From: Streptomyces europaeiscabiei
Lineage (GTDB): Bacteria > Actinomycetota > Actinomycetes > Streptomycetales > Streptomycetaceae
DNA: 64,000 bases
NCBI RefSeq assembly: GCF_036346855.1
Contig: NZ_CP107841.1
Location: 9,242,001-9,306,000, forward strand
Direction: 5' to 3'
Shown here: positions 49,196 to 58,149 of the stretch, in pieces
Layout: each line of letters starts with the position of its first letter
Position numbering within the stretch: position 1 is the stretch's first letter
Program-made: the position numbers and the translations under genes
Notes under the pieces: model-generated
What the model saw: only the letters and a program-made list of their open reading frames with translations
Database searches by the model: none
Told to the model about the DNA's origin: nothing

Positions 49196-50077
49196 TCAAT
49201 CGGCGTACCACTCCGCCATGAACTGGCTCTGGTCCGCGTCGGGGCCGAAGCGGTCGATGGCCTCCATGGTGAACTCCTCGACGAGGTGCCCGATCGGGGT
49301 GGCGTGCCCGAGGCTTTCCGCCATCTCGTTGGCCAGGTGGAGGTCCTTGAGCATCAACTGGAGCGTGAAGCCCTGCGCCCTGTAGGAGCCGCCGCTGAGG
49401 AGCTGGGGGAACGTGTTCTCCGTTGTGTAGTTACGGCTGCTCGACTTGTTGATGACCTCGACCACGGTGTCCTGGTCGATTCCGCACGCCTGCCCGAGAC
49501 GAACGGCCTCGAGCGCGGCGAAGCGGTTGCAGCTGTTGAGCAGGTTGTTCACGAGCTTCATCGCGTGTCCCGTGCCCGCGGGACCCACGTGGAAGACATC
49601 AGGGGTCACGGCCAGCAGCAAGTCCCGGGCCTTGGCGAATGCCTGCTCGGAGCCTCCGACCATCAGGGTGGCCGTGCCGGCCCGGGCCCGTTTGACACCC
49701 CCGGCGATCGGCGCGTCGACGAAGTCGACGCCGAGTTCGGTGAGGGCAGAAACGATCTCCCTGTCCGTCGTGGGCGCCCCAGTGGTCGTGTCGATGACCA
49801 GAGTTCCCCGCGCGAAGTGCCGGGCGATTCCCTGGTCGCCCAGGAGGAGTTCGAGCACGTTCGCCGGTCCCGGTAGCGAAAGGAAGACGTACCGGCAGCG
49901 CTTGGCTGTCTCGTCCGCCGACACGAAGGTGGCGCCCCGGCTCACGAGTTCGTCAGCAGCCTGCCTGTTCAGATCGCTCACGTACAGATCGTGATCCGCC
50001 ACGAGACGGCTTGCGATGGCCGAACCCATGGCGCCAACGCCGATGAACCCCAGCTTCTCGGACAATGGGTACCTCAC
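49196..50077 (-). CDS. NAD(P)-dependent 3-hydroxyisobutyrate-dehydrogenase-family enzyme
   Basis: 293 aa. NAD motif LGFIGVGAMGSAIASRLVAD, substrate loop DAPIAGGVKRARAGTATLMV, and the catalytic Lys helix GHAMKLVNNLLNSCNRFAAL. The family oxidises beta-hydroxyacids such as 3-hydroxyisobutyrate or tartronate semialdehyde. GTG 50077 with GAGGTGA upstream. It follows the aldehyde dehydrogenase at 50174-51658 by 96 bp on the same strand, so the two probably form an operon converting a hydroxyacid to a semialdehyde and on to an acid. Confidence 0.92.
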   Translation of the reverse strand: MRYPLSEKLGFIGVGAMGSAIASRLVADHDLYVSDLNRQAADELVSRGATFVSADETAKRCRYVFLSLPGPANVLELLLGDQGIARHFARGTLVIDTTTGAPTTDREIVSALTELGVDFVDAPIAGGVKRARAGTATLMVGGSEQAFAKARDLLLAVTPDVFHVGPAGTGHAMKLVNNLLNSCNRFAALEAVRLGQACGIDQDTVVEVINKSSSRNYTTENTFPQLLSGGSYRAQGFTLQLMLKDLHLANEMAESLGHATPIGHLVEEFTMEAIDRFGPDADQSQFMAEWYAD

Positions 50078-50173
50078 TCACCTCACGGCCGATCCGGAGT
50101 CGACCAGCTCATGACCGTCGGTCGTGCTTGCGGGGAGGGGACGGGCCGGGTTCCGTGCCGCTTCCCAGGATCA

Positions 50174-51658
50174 TCAGGCCCGCGGGTTGAAGGGGTCCTT
50201 GATGGTGTTGCCGGTGTCGATCCAGGCGGACTTGACCTCGGTGTACTCGTTCACGGCATGCATGCCGTTCTCTCGGCCGATGCCGCTCTCCTTGAAGCCG
50301 CCGAACGGGGCGACGTAATTGACCTTGCGGTAGTTGTTGATCCACACCGTGCCGGCGCGCAGGCGCTTGATCATCCGGTGCGCCAGCGCGATGTCTCGGG
50401 TCCAGACGCCTGCGGCCAGACCGAAACTGGTGTCGTTGGCGATGCGGACGGCGTCGTCCTCGTCACGGAACCGGATCAGTGAGGCCACCGGCCCGAACAC
50501 TTCCTCCCGGGCGATGCGCATGTCGTTGGTGACCTCGGTGAACACCGTCGGCTCGACGAAGAGCCCCTTCTCCAGGGCGGGATCGTCCGGGCGCTTGCCT
50601 CCGGCGGCGAGCACCGCGCCCTCGGCCTTGGCGATGTCGATGTACCGCAGCACCTTGTCGTACTGTGCTCGGCAGGCGACCGTCCCCATTTCGCTCGCCG
50701 GGTCGCTCGGATCGCCCAGCCGGATCTGCGAGGCCCGGGTGGCGAGCGCCTTGGCGAAGTCGTCGTAGATGTCGTCGTGGACCAGGACGCGGGACCCCGC
50801 CATGCAGGTCTGGCCGGTGGCCGCGAAGATTCCGGCCATCACACCGTTGACGGCGTTGTCCAGATCGGCGTCGGGAAAGACGATGTTCGGTGACTTGCCC
50901 CCCAGCTCCAGCGACACACGGGCCAGCCGAGTGGCCGCAGTGGCCGCGATCTGCTTGCCGACCGAGGTCGAACCGGTGAACGAGATCTTGTCCACGCTGG
51001 GGTGAGCCACCAAGGCGGCTCCAGTCTCGCCAGCCCCGGTCACCACGTTGACCACACCGTCGGGGAAGCCCGCTTCCTTGATCAGCCGTGCGAACACCAA
51101 CGTCGAAACCGGTGTCACCTCCGACGGCTTGACCACTACCGTGCATCCGGCCGCCAGCGCCGGCGCGAGCTTGGCCATCAACAGCATCAGCGGGCTGTTC
51201 CACGGCGTGATCAGGGCCACGACGCCGATCGGTTCACGCATCGTGAACGCCTGCATGTTCGGCACGCTTGTCGCCAGCGTCTCACCGATCGGGCTCTCGG
51301 CCACGCCAGCGAAGAAGTAGCAGTGGTTCGCGAGTGCCTTCGCCTGGTCGGCCACTTCGCGGATCAGCTTGCCGTTCTCGCGTACCTGCACCGTCGCCAG
51401 TTCGGTGGCGCTCTGTGTGATCAGGTCACCCAACCGGCGCAACAGGCCGGCACGCGCCAGGGGAGTCGCGCTCGACCACGGACCCTCCTCGAAGGCCCGC
51501 CGTGCTGCGGCCACCGCGGCATCCACGTCATCAGTGGTCGCCGTCGGCACCTCCGCCCAGTCCTCACCGTCGAACGGACTGGTGCACCTGAACGTCGAGC
51601 CGTCGGCGCTCGCCCGCCACTGACCGTCGATCAGTATCGAGAAGCTCTCGATCGGCAT
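50174..51658 (-). CDS. aldehyde dehydrogenase 2
   Basis: 494 aa. EPIGVVALITPWNSPLMLLM, ISFTGSTSVGKQIAATAATR, VSLELGGKSPNIVF (general base Glu), FAATGQTCMAGSRVLV (nucleophile Cys) and REEVFGPVASLIRF. More like betaine/hydroxymuconic-type aldehyde dehydrogenases than aldehyde dehydrogenase 1, and clearly not a recent duplicate of it. ATG 51658, with GGAAAGGAAGG upstream. A TGTCAGACA palindrome lies ~193 bp before the start. First gene of a leftward two-gene unit. Confidence 0.94.
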   Translation of the reverse strand: MPIESFSILIDGQWRASADGSTFRCTSPFDGEDWAEVPTATTDDVDAAVAAARRAFEEGPWSSATPLARAGLLRRLGDLITQSATELATVQVRENGKLIREVADQAKALANHCYFFAGVAESPIGETLATSVPNMQAFTMREPIGVVALITPWNSPLMLLMAKLAPALAAGCTVVVKPSEVTPVSTLVFARLIKEAGFPDGVVNVVTGAGETGAALVAHPSVDKISFTGSTSVGKQIAATAATRLARVSLELGGKSPNIVFPDADLDNAVNGVMAGIFAATGQTCMAGSRVLVHDDIYDDFAKALATRASQIRLGDPSDPASEMGTVACRAQYDKVLRYIDIAKAEGAVLAAGGKRPDDPALEKGLFVEPTVFTEVTNDMRIAREEVFGPVASLIRFRDEDDAVRIANDTSFGLAAGVWTRDIALAHRMIKRLRAGTVWINNYRKVNYVAPFGGFKESGIGRENGMHAVNEYTEVKSAWIDTGNTIKDPFNPRA

Positions 51659-52144
51659 CTAGGACCTTCCTTTCCTGGGTGTGCGCCATGCGGCGCTGGG
51701 GTGGGCAGCGGGAGTGGTCCTGCGCGTCAGGGACGCGAGGGAGGAAGAAGCGGCCGTGAGACGGCCGGACCGGTACGAGGACGACTCGGCGAATGGCATG
51801 GAACTGCTGCCCACCTCGCGAATCTAGCCCTGGGCCTTCAGTCGGTCAACTGTCAGACAAAGGCAAGTGTGCATGCGATCCTGGCCTGCGGCCGTATTCA
51901 TTGGGCGGCCCGGGGCTCAAGCCGACCGCCAGAAGTGGGCCTGCGGATTTCGCGGCGGGATCCGGCCGTTGCGGGCGGGGGGATCCGCACAGAGCGGCGC
52001 GAGCGTACGGGCGTCGCCCTCTCGCCGTGGCCGCTCGCCCCCAAGCCGAGGAGGTATTTCTCCTTCGCTGACGGTTGGCGCGCGGATCCGGGACGGCCTC
52101 CGCGAGTACGGCGCCGCTAAGTCACTACCATGAGAGGTGACGGC
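51659..52144. other. intergenic region between divergent genes
   Basis: No coding sequence recognised. It holds the promoters of the aldehyde dehydrogenase 2 operon (minus) and the phosphatase gene (plus), plus the TGTCAGACA palindrome at 51851-51859. Confidence 0.5.
51851..51859. promoter_or_regulatory. TGTCAGACA palindrome, candidate FCD-GntR site 1
   Basis: Within CAACTGTCAGACAAAGG upstream of aldehyde dehydrogenase 2. The 9-bp core is identical to the one at 55159-55167 and fits the short palindromes bound by FadR-type regulators. Confidence 0.5.
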
Positions 52145-54640
52145 ATGGCCAGAAATGGGCTGATATGGATGGGTGCACCAACGGCTTCCCGGTACCTCGG
52201 CGCAGGACCGGGAAATGTATTGCAGGGGCCTTGTACGGCCACTGCGGTCGTGGATGGCCAGGGCGGCATCTCCTTGTGGAGTCCGGAGGCGGAATCTCTC
52301 CTCGGCTATCGGGCGAGAGAGATCTATGGAACGCCTGCGGTGGATCTGCTGATCACCCCGGCGGACCGCGAAGCGGCGCTGGCAGCCGGCCGTAGACGGG
52401 GTGGAGCCGGGCAGGGCTGGGACGGTGTGCTGGCCATGAGACACCGAGACGGGCATGTGGTCCGGGTCGCGCTGCGCGTGCGTCCCGTACTAGGGGGTCA
52501 GGGGCAGGCCGGCTGGTCGGTCGGCGCCGCCGACGTGCGGCAGGTGGAGCGGTCGGAGTTCGATCAGGCGGTCCTCAAAGCGCTGTTCGAACAGGCCCCG
52601 ATCTCGATCACCGTTGTGGGCACCGATCTGAAATTTCGCGCGGTCAATGCCGTGGCCATGCGGGATCTGGGCCTGCCAGCCGAGCGGATCATCGGGCGCC
52701 GCAACTATGAGGTCGCACCGGAGATCGACTTCCAGATAGCCGAGGAGCGCCTGCGCCGGGTGCGGGACACCGGCGAACCGGAGATCGGTTTCCCGGTGCG
52801 CGGTCGACTCCCGTCGGACGTGGAGCGCGAGGGCATGTGGTCCTCCTCATCGTTCCGGCTGACGGACTCGGCCGGCCACGTCCTCGGTATGTGCCAGACG
52901 TTCGTCGACGTCACCGAAGGCTATCGGGCCCAGGAGCGGCTGGAACTGCTGACCGAGGCCGGGGCGCGGATGGGCACCACGCTGGATGTGGAGCGCACCG
53001 CGCAGGAACTGGCCGACGTGGCCGTTCCCGGGCTGGCGGACTTCGCCGTCGTCGACCTGCTGGAGGCCACGGTGCGCGGGGAGGAGCCGGCTCCCGTGCC
53101 CGTGGCCGCGCCGGCGCTGCTTCGCCGGTCGGGAGTCCGATCGGTGCGGCCGGGGAATCCGGAGGCCGCGTATGTCATGAGCGAGAGGGTGACGTTTTCC
53201 CCGGGCACACCACAGGCTCGGTGCCTGGTGGGCGGGCGACCGGAACTCATGCGGAAGCTGGACGACGGCGAGCAGTCCACCTTCGATCCGCGCATCGTCG
53301 AGAAGATACGTGCGTCCGGCATCCGCTCGGCGATGGTCGTGCCGCTGCGGGCACGCGGGATCACGCTTGGTGTGGCTGTCTTCGCTCGTCACCGCGACTC
53401 CCCTCAGTATGATGAGGGGACTCTGGCCCTGGCCGAGGACTTCTGTTCGCGTGCAGCGGTGTGTATCGACAATGCCCGCCGCTACACCCGCGAACACACC
53501 ACCGCTCTCGCTCTGCAGCGCAGCCTGCTGCCGCGCGAACTGCCTGACTCTCCTGCGGTGGATACCGCCTACCGGTACTTGCCCGCCGCCGACCACGCCA
53601 GCGCCGGCGGGGACTGGTTCGATGTCCTGTCCCTGTCCGGTGCCCGGGTCGCCCTGCTGGTCGGCGACGTCACCGGGCACGGCCTGCATGCGGCGGCCAT
53701 CATGGGGCGCCTGCGCACCGCTGTCCACACCCTGGCGGATCTCGACCTCGACCCCGACGAGGTCCTCGCCCACCTCGACGATCTCGTCGTCCGCCTGGCT
53801 GAGGAGGATCCCGACTGTCAGGGCGCCAGCTGTCTGTACGCCGTCTATGACCCGGTCTCCCGCCTGTGCACCTTCGCGCGCGCCGGGCACCCCCCACCCG
53901 CCCTGGTACGCCCCGACGGAGCTGTGGAGTTCCTCGATGCCGTCCCGCCGGGCCCGCCGCTCGGCCTGGGCAGCCTGCCTTTCGAAACCGCCGAGTACCA
54001 ACTCCCTGAGGGCAGTCTGCTCGCGCTGTACACGGACGGTCTCATCCAGGACCCGGGGCGCGACGTCGACGCCGCGCTGGACCGGCTGGCCCGCGTGCTG
54101 GCCGGTCCTGGCCGACCGCTGGAGCAGCTGGGTGACGCGGTGATGTCCACCCTCGTCGCCGAACGCCGCTCCGACGACGTGGCCCTGCTCCTCGCCCGCA
54201 CCCGTGCCCTGCCAGCGGACCGGGTCGCCTCCTTCCAGCTGGCGGCCGACCCGGCCTTGGTGGCCCAGGCTCGATCCCTCGCCACCCGCCAGCTCGCCGA
54301 ATGGGGCCTGGAACGGCTCGCTCTTACCACCGAACTCATCGTCAGCGAGCTGGTCACCAACGCCATCCGGCATGCACGTGGTCCAATCGCGATGCGTCTC
54401 ATCCACACCCGAACGCTCATCTGCGAAGTCTCCGACAGCAGCCTCAGTGCCCCGCACCTGCGCCATGCCCGGACCACCGACGAGGGAGGTCGCGGCCTCT
54501 TCCTGGTCGCTCAGCTCGCCTCCCGCTGGGGCACCCGCTACACCCACGACGGCAAGACCATCTGGGCCGAACAGCCTCTGCCTCCTGCCGAGACGCCGGG
54601 TGCGCGGATGGACGAAGCGGTAGACCTCCGGACGGGCTGA
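52145..54640 (+). CDS. PAS-PAS-GAF-PP2C phosphatase with C-terminal anti-sigma-type ATPase (SpoIIE/RsbU-RsbW fusion)
   Basis: About 831 aa. PAS domain 1 (~residues 30-125), PAS domain 2 (~150-270), GAF (~280-470), SpoIIE-type PP2C phosphatase (~485-690; AGGDWFDVL, GDVTGHGLHAAAIM, LYTDGLIQ, RRSDDVALLL) and a HATPase_c kinase domain (~705-815; TTELIVSELVTNAIRHA, GGRGLFLVAQLA). The protein can both dephosphorylate and phosphorylate anti-sigma-factor antagonists, linking a ligand or redox signal to sigma-factor control. Such multidomain proteins are abundant in Streptomyces. I take ATG 52145, preceded by GAGAGG; ATG 52130 is possible. No clear link to the neighbouring catabolic genes. Confidence 0.93.
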   Translation: MARNGLIWMGAPTASRYLGAGPGNVLQGPCTATAVVDGQGGISLWSPEAESLLGYRAREIYGTPAVDLLITPADREAALAAGRRRGGAGQGWDGVLAMRHRDGHVVRVALRVRPVLGGQGQAGWSVGAADVRQVERSEFDQAVLKALFEQAPISITVVGTDLKFRAVNAVAMRDLGLPAERIIGRRNYEVAPEIDFQIAEERLRRVRDTGEPEIGFPVRGRLPSDVEREGMWSSSSFRLTDSAGHVLGMCQTFVDVTEGYRAQERLELLTEAGARMGTTLDVERTAQELADVAVPGLADFAVVDLLEATVRGEEPAPVPVAAPALLRRSGVRSVRPGNPEAAYVMSERVTFSPGTPQARCLVGGRPELMRKLDDGEQSTFDPRIVEKIRASGIRSAMVVPLRARGITLGVAVFARHRDSPQYDEGTLALAEDFCSRAAVCIDNARRYTREHTTALALQRSLLPRELPDSPAVDTAYRYLPAADHASAGGDWFDVLSLSGARVALLVGDVTGHGLHAAAIMGRLRTAVHTLADLDLDPDEVLAHLDDLVVRLAEEDPDCQGASCLYAVYDPVSRLCTFARAGHPPPALVRPDGAVEFLDAVPPGPPLGLGSLPFETAEYQLPEGSLLALYTDGLIQDPGRDVDAALDRLARVLAGPGRPLEQLGDAVMSTLVAERRSDDVALLLARTRALPADRVASFQLAADPALVAQARSLATRQLAEWGLERLALTTELIVSELVTNAIRHARGPIAMRLIHTRTLICEVSDSSLSAPHLRHARTTDEGGRGLFLVAQLASRWGTRYTHDGKTIWAEQPLPPAETPGARMDEAVDLRTG

Positions 54641-55157
54641 TCCGCGGGAAACGTAGAATCGTTCAGCAGGGAGCCGGCTTCGTCTTTGGCGTCGAGCACA
54701 TGCGGTCCCGGGCCACCGGAGGGGCGTGCCCGGTACGGAACCGAAGGCCCCAGCTTGTGCCCTTTACTGCACCGACCCCACCAGCGTGTGGGGGCTGACT
54801 CGGCCGGTCGCCTGTCAGTCGCACGCTCATCGCGACGCCTTTGAGAGTGAGCAACTAGGGACGCCGTTGCGTGCACAGCCAGAAGCGGGCCGACAGCCCG
54901 CGTGCCGCGCCGTAGGCCAGGAGGTAGTGAGCAGATCCTGGCGACGGCAGGCGTTCTCTTTTTCTGCTCGCGAATGCCTGAGTGAGGGCCACTCAATACG
55001 GCGCGCCACGCCCGCCTGGGCCTCGCCTTCTCGGCGAGCTGGAACCGTTGGGCGCGGTCGGCTGGGGAGGCCTGCCGGGTTCGATGCGCCGCGACCTGCT
55101 AAGACGCCAACGCGATTGACTGTGGAAGCACTCGCTTACATCTTGACAGTGGGTTGA
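54641..55157. other. intergenic stretch, no gene recognised
   Basis: About 520 bp after the phosphatase. Open frames on both strands have no family resemblance. The 3' part becomes the promoter region of the SDR operon (CTTGACAG at 55142-55149 may be a -35 element). Confidence 0.5.
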
Positions 55158-55168
55158 ATGTCAGACAT
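55158..55168. promoter_or_regulatory. ATGTCAGACAT palindrome, candidate FCD-GntR site 2
   Basis: A perfect 11-bp palindrome ending 9 bp before ATG 55178, the first gene of the right-hand operon. The core TGTCAGACA equals site 1 at 51851. TTGACA lies 15 bp upstream, so a bound regulator would block initiation. Confidence 0.6.
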
Positions 55169-55177
55169 CTTGTGGGC

Positions 55178-55921
55178 ATGTCCACACAGGTAGCCATCGT
55201 CACGGGCGCGGGCCGAGGCCTCGGCCGCGCCGTCGCCCACAGCCTGGCCCGCCGCAAGGTCGCCGTCGTCCTCGCCGGACGTACCCCCGAGCATCTGGCG
55301 GAAGTCCGGGAAGCCGTGCTCGACGAGGGCGGCACCGCGCTGGCCGTGCCGACCGATGTCTCCGACGCCGCGTCGGTCCAGGCCCTCTTCGACACCTGCC
55401 TGGAGGAGTACGGGCGTCTGGACGTCCTCGTCAACAACGCCGGTGTCACCGCGCAGGTGCAACTCGCCGACATGACCGAGGGCGACTGGGACCGTATCTT
55501 CGACATCAACGTGCGCGGCATGTTCTTGTGCAGCCGGGCGGCGGCCCGGCACTTCGTGTCCACGGGTTCCGGTCGAGCGATCAACGTCGCCTCGGTGTTC
55601 GGGCTGCTCGGTCGGCCCGGGTTCACCGCCTACGGCGCGTCGAAGGGTGCCGTCATCAACTTCACCCGTGCCGCGGCCGCGGAATGGGCGAAGTTCGGAG
55701 CGCAGGTGAACGCTGTGGCGCCGGGCTATTTCGCGACGGACATCAACGCCGAACTGCGTGACGACGAGGCAGCGGTGGCCAAGGTGGTGCGGAGGATCCC
55801 CGCCCGACGTATGGGGCGGCCGGAGGAACTCGCCGATCTCGTGACCTACCTGTCCCTCGACGCCCCGGATTTCCTGACGGGGCAGACCATCGCCATCGAC
55901 GGCGGAGAATCCAGCGTCTGA
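55178..55921 (+). CDS. short-chain dehydrogenase/reductase, FabG-like
   Basis: 247 aa. VAIVTGAGRGLGRAVAHSLA, LVNNAGVTAQVQLADMTEGD, catalytic Ser in INVASVFGLLG and YxxxK as AYGASKGAVINFTRAAAAEW, C-terminal FLTGQTIAIDGGESSV. An active NAD(P)-dependent dehydrogenase or ketoreductase. It opens a rightward operon that runs to 63.4 kb and is 24 bp from the thiolase. The ribosome site before ATG 55178 is weak and the palindrome is very near, so a leaderless or very short leader mRNA is possible. Confidence 0.92.
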   Translation: MSTQVAIVTGAGRGLGRAVAHSLARRKVAVVLAGRTPEHLAEVREAVLDEGGTALAVPTDVSDAASVQALFDTCLEEYGRLDVLVNNAGVTAQVQLADMTEGDWDRIFDINVRGMFLCSRAAARHFVSTGSGRAINVASVFGLLGRPGFTAYGASKGAVINFTRAAAAEWAKFGAQVNAVAPGYFATDINAELRDDEAAVAKVVRRIPARRMGRPEELADLVTYLSLDAPDFLTGQTIAIDGGESSV

Positions 55922-55945
55922 CCACGCCCCAAAGGAGCCGTACCA

Positions 55946-57160
55946 ATGTTCGATGCCGTCATCTGTGAGCCTGTCCGCACCCCGGTCGGGCGCTATGGGG
56001 GCGTGTTCAGGGACGTACCGGTCACACACCTCGCCGCCACGGTGGTCAAAGGCCTCGTCGACCGCACCGGCGTCACCGCCGACGCCATCGACGACGTGAT
56101 CTTCGGTCAGGGCTACGCCAACGGAGAGGCAGCGGCCATCGGCAGGATCGCCGCCCTGGACGCGGGCCTGGACATCACCGTTCCGGGCCTGCAGATCGAC
56201 AGGCGGTGCGGATCGGGGCTGCAGGCCGTGATCTACGCCTGTATGCAGGTGGCGACCGGCGGCTCGCAACTCGTGCTGGCGGGAGGCGCGGAAAGCATGA
56301 GCCAGGCCGAGTACTACATCCCCGGTATGCGATGGAACCAGGGGCGCCAACCCCAGCTGCTCGACCGGCTTGCCCAGCCGCGTGGCAACTCGGGCGGCCG
56401 ACGCTTCCCCGTGTCCGGCGGGATGATCGAAACCGCTGAGAACCTACGCGCCGAGTACGGCATCAGCCGCACGGAACAGGACGAGTGGGCGGTCCGCTCG
56501 CACGCCCGCGCCGTCAGCGCGATGGAGCGTGGCCTCTTCGCCGACGAGACGATCCCGGTCGCGGTGCCCGCTCGCAAGGGAGACGACCTCACGGTCACCG
56601 CCGACGAGCACCCTCGGCCGGGGACCACGGTTGAGTCGCTGGCCCGGCTACGGCCGCTGCTCGAGGGCACCATCGACGGGGCGACCGTGACCGCGGGCAA
56701 CTCCAGTGGCCAGAACGACGCGGCCGCCGTCGCCATAGTGACCACGCCGCAGCGCGCCGAGCAGCTCGGACTGCGTGCATACGCCCGGCTGGTGAGCTGG
56801 TCGCTAGCCGGGGTGGAGCCGCACCGTATGGGTATAGGGCCCGTACCCGCGGCGCAGCGAGCGCTCGAACGAGCCGGGCTCCAGTGGTCCGATCTCGACC
56901 TGGTCGAGCTCAACGAGGCCTTCGCCGCCCAGGTGCTCGCCTGTCTGCGCGAGTGGAAACTCGGCAGTGACGACCTGGAGCGGGTCAACGTCAACGGTTC
57001 GGGCATCTCCCTCGGCCACCCCATCGGCGCCACCGGCGGCCGGATCCTCGCGAACCTGCTGCGGGAACTCGACCGACGCGACGCGCGTTACGGGATGGAG
57101 ACCATGTGCATCGGCGGCGGCCAGGGGATCGCGGCGATCTTCGAGCGGGTCGCGCGATGA
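55946..57160 (+). CDS. acetyl-CoA acyltransferase (thiolase)
   Basis: 404 aa. AVICEPVRTPVGRYGGVFRD, active-site Cys in LQIDRRCGSGLQAVIYACMQ, LVLAGGAESMSQAEYYIPGM, ELNEAFAAQVLACLREWKLG, NGSGISLGHPIGATGGRILA (His) and MCIGGGQGIAAIF (second Cys region, C in METMCIGGG). Complete and active-looking, it cleaves 3-ketoacyl-CoA to release acetyl-CoA, the end step for the chain made by ring opening. It overlaps the next gene by 4 bp. Confidence 0.95.
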   Translation: MFDAVICEPVRTPVGRYGGVFRDVPVTHLAATVVKGLVDRTGVTADAIDDVIFGQGYANGEAAAIGRIAALDAGLDITVPGLQIDRRCGSGLQAVIYACMQVATGGSQLVLAGGAESMSQAEYYIPGMRWNQGRQPQLLDRLAQPRGNSGGRRFPVSGGMIETAENLRAEYGISRTEQDEWAVRSHARAVSAMERGLFADETIPVAVPARKGDDLTVTADEHPRPGTTVESLARLRPLLEGTIDGATVTAGNSSGQNDAAAVAIVTTPQRAEQLGLRAYARLVSWSLAGVEPHRMGIGPVPAAQRALERAGLQWSDLDLVELNEAFAAQVLACLREWKLGSDDLERVNVNGSGISLGHPIGATGGRILANLLRELDRRDARYGMETMCIGGGQGIAAIFERVAR

Positions 57161-58119
57161 GCCGGCGACGCGTCCTGGTGACCGGGGCCGCCGGATTCCT
57201 CGGCTCGCACGTGGTCGAGCAACTCAGCGCCGCCGGCCACTACGACGTGGTGGCCACGGATGTAGTGTGCACCGAGCGGGCTGAAGCACTGGCCGCCCTG
57301 AAGCATGTCGAGTTCCTGCCCATGGACCTGCGTGACACCGCGGCACTCGACACGGCCGTCAGCGCGAGCGACACGGTCATCCACCTCGCAGCGGTCCGCA
57401 CCCAGGCCTCCTCGACGACACCGCGCGCCGCACACGACGTGAACGTGGGCGCGGCATACGACCTGGTGAGCCTGTCGGCCCAGCACGGTGTCGAGCGCCT
57501 GGTGCTCGGGTCGACCCACAGCGTCTACGGCCCCTTCGACGACCCTGCCGCGCCCCCGTTCACCGAGGACCAGGCATCGATCCGTCGCGGCCTGAGCATG
57601 TACGCGGCGAGTAAACTGGCCGCGGAGGCTTTCGCGGAGGCCTTCGCCCAGGCCGGTGGCGCCCCGTACATCATCCTCCGCTACGGCACGATCTACGGAC
57701 CACGGGCCAACCGTGACTCCAATGCCGGCATCCTGATCGACATCCTCGACGCGCTCGACCGGGGTGAGCGCCCGTCGGTGCCGTGGCAACGGGACGCCGT
57801 GCACGCCCTCGTCCATGTCCACGACGCGGCGCTGGCCACCCTCCGCGCGGTCGAGGTGGTCGGTGTCGAGCGCACGGCGGTCAATGTCGTCGGACCGCCG
57901 GTCACGGCGGAGGAGCTCTACACGGAGCTCGTGCGTATCCACGGCGGTGACCCGGGTGCCATCGAGTGGCGTGACGAGCGCACCAGGTATCAGTACGTCA
58001 GCGCCGGGAGACTGGCCTCGGTGCTGGGCCTCACCGCGACGACTGACCTGATCAGCGGCCTGCGGGAGTTCGTCGACTGGTACCGCGAAGACGTCAAGGG
58101 CGTAGACCGAGCCCAGTGA
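57157..58119 (+). CDS. NAD-dependent epimerase/dehydratase family (extended SDR)
   Basis: 320 aa. VLVTGAAGFLGSHVVEQLSA, FLPMDLRDTAALDTAVSASD, VIHLAAVRTQASSTTPRAAH, LGSTHSVYGPFDD and catalytic YAASK (SMYAASKLAAEAFAEAFAQA). Usual substrates are nucleotide sugars, but other family members act on hydroxysteroids, carotenoids or cinnamoyl compounds. In this operon of CoA genes a sugar role is unlikely; a ketone/alcohol step is plausible. Coupled to the thiolase by ATGA. Confidence 0.88.
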   Translation: MSRRRVLVTGAAGFLGSHVVEQLSAAGHYDVVATDVVCTERAEALAALKHVEFLPMDLRDTAALDTAVSASDTVIHLAAVRTQASSTTPRAAHDVNVGAAYDLVSLSAQHGVERLVLGSTHSVYGPFDDPAAPPFTEDQASIRRGLSMYAASKLAAEAFAEAFAQAGGAPYIILRYGTIYGPRANRDSNAGILIDILDALDRGERPSVPWQRDAVHALVHVHDAALATLRAVEVVGVERTAVNVVGPPVTAEELYTELVRIHGGDPGAIEWRDERTRYQYVSAGRLASVLGLTATTDLISGLREFVDWYREDVKGVDRAQ

Positions 58120-58149
58120 CCGGAACCCAGAGATCGGAAGACGAACCCT

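Noticed and set aside
54940..55010. GAGTG/CACTC repeat as a regulatory site
   Set aside because: 5-bp arms only; expected by chance.
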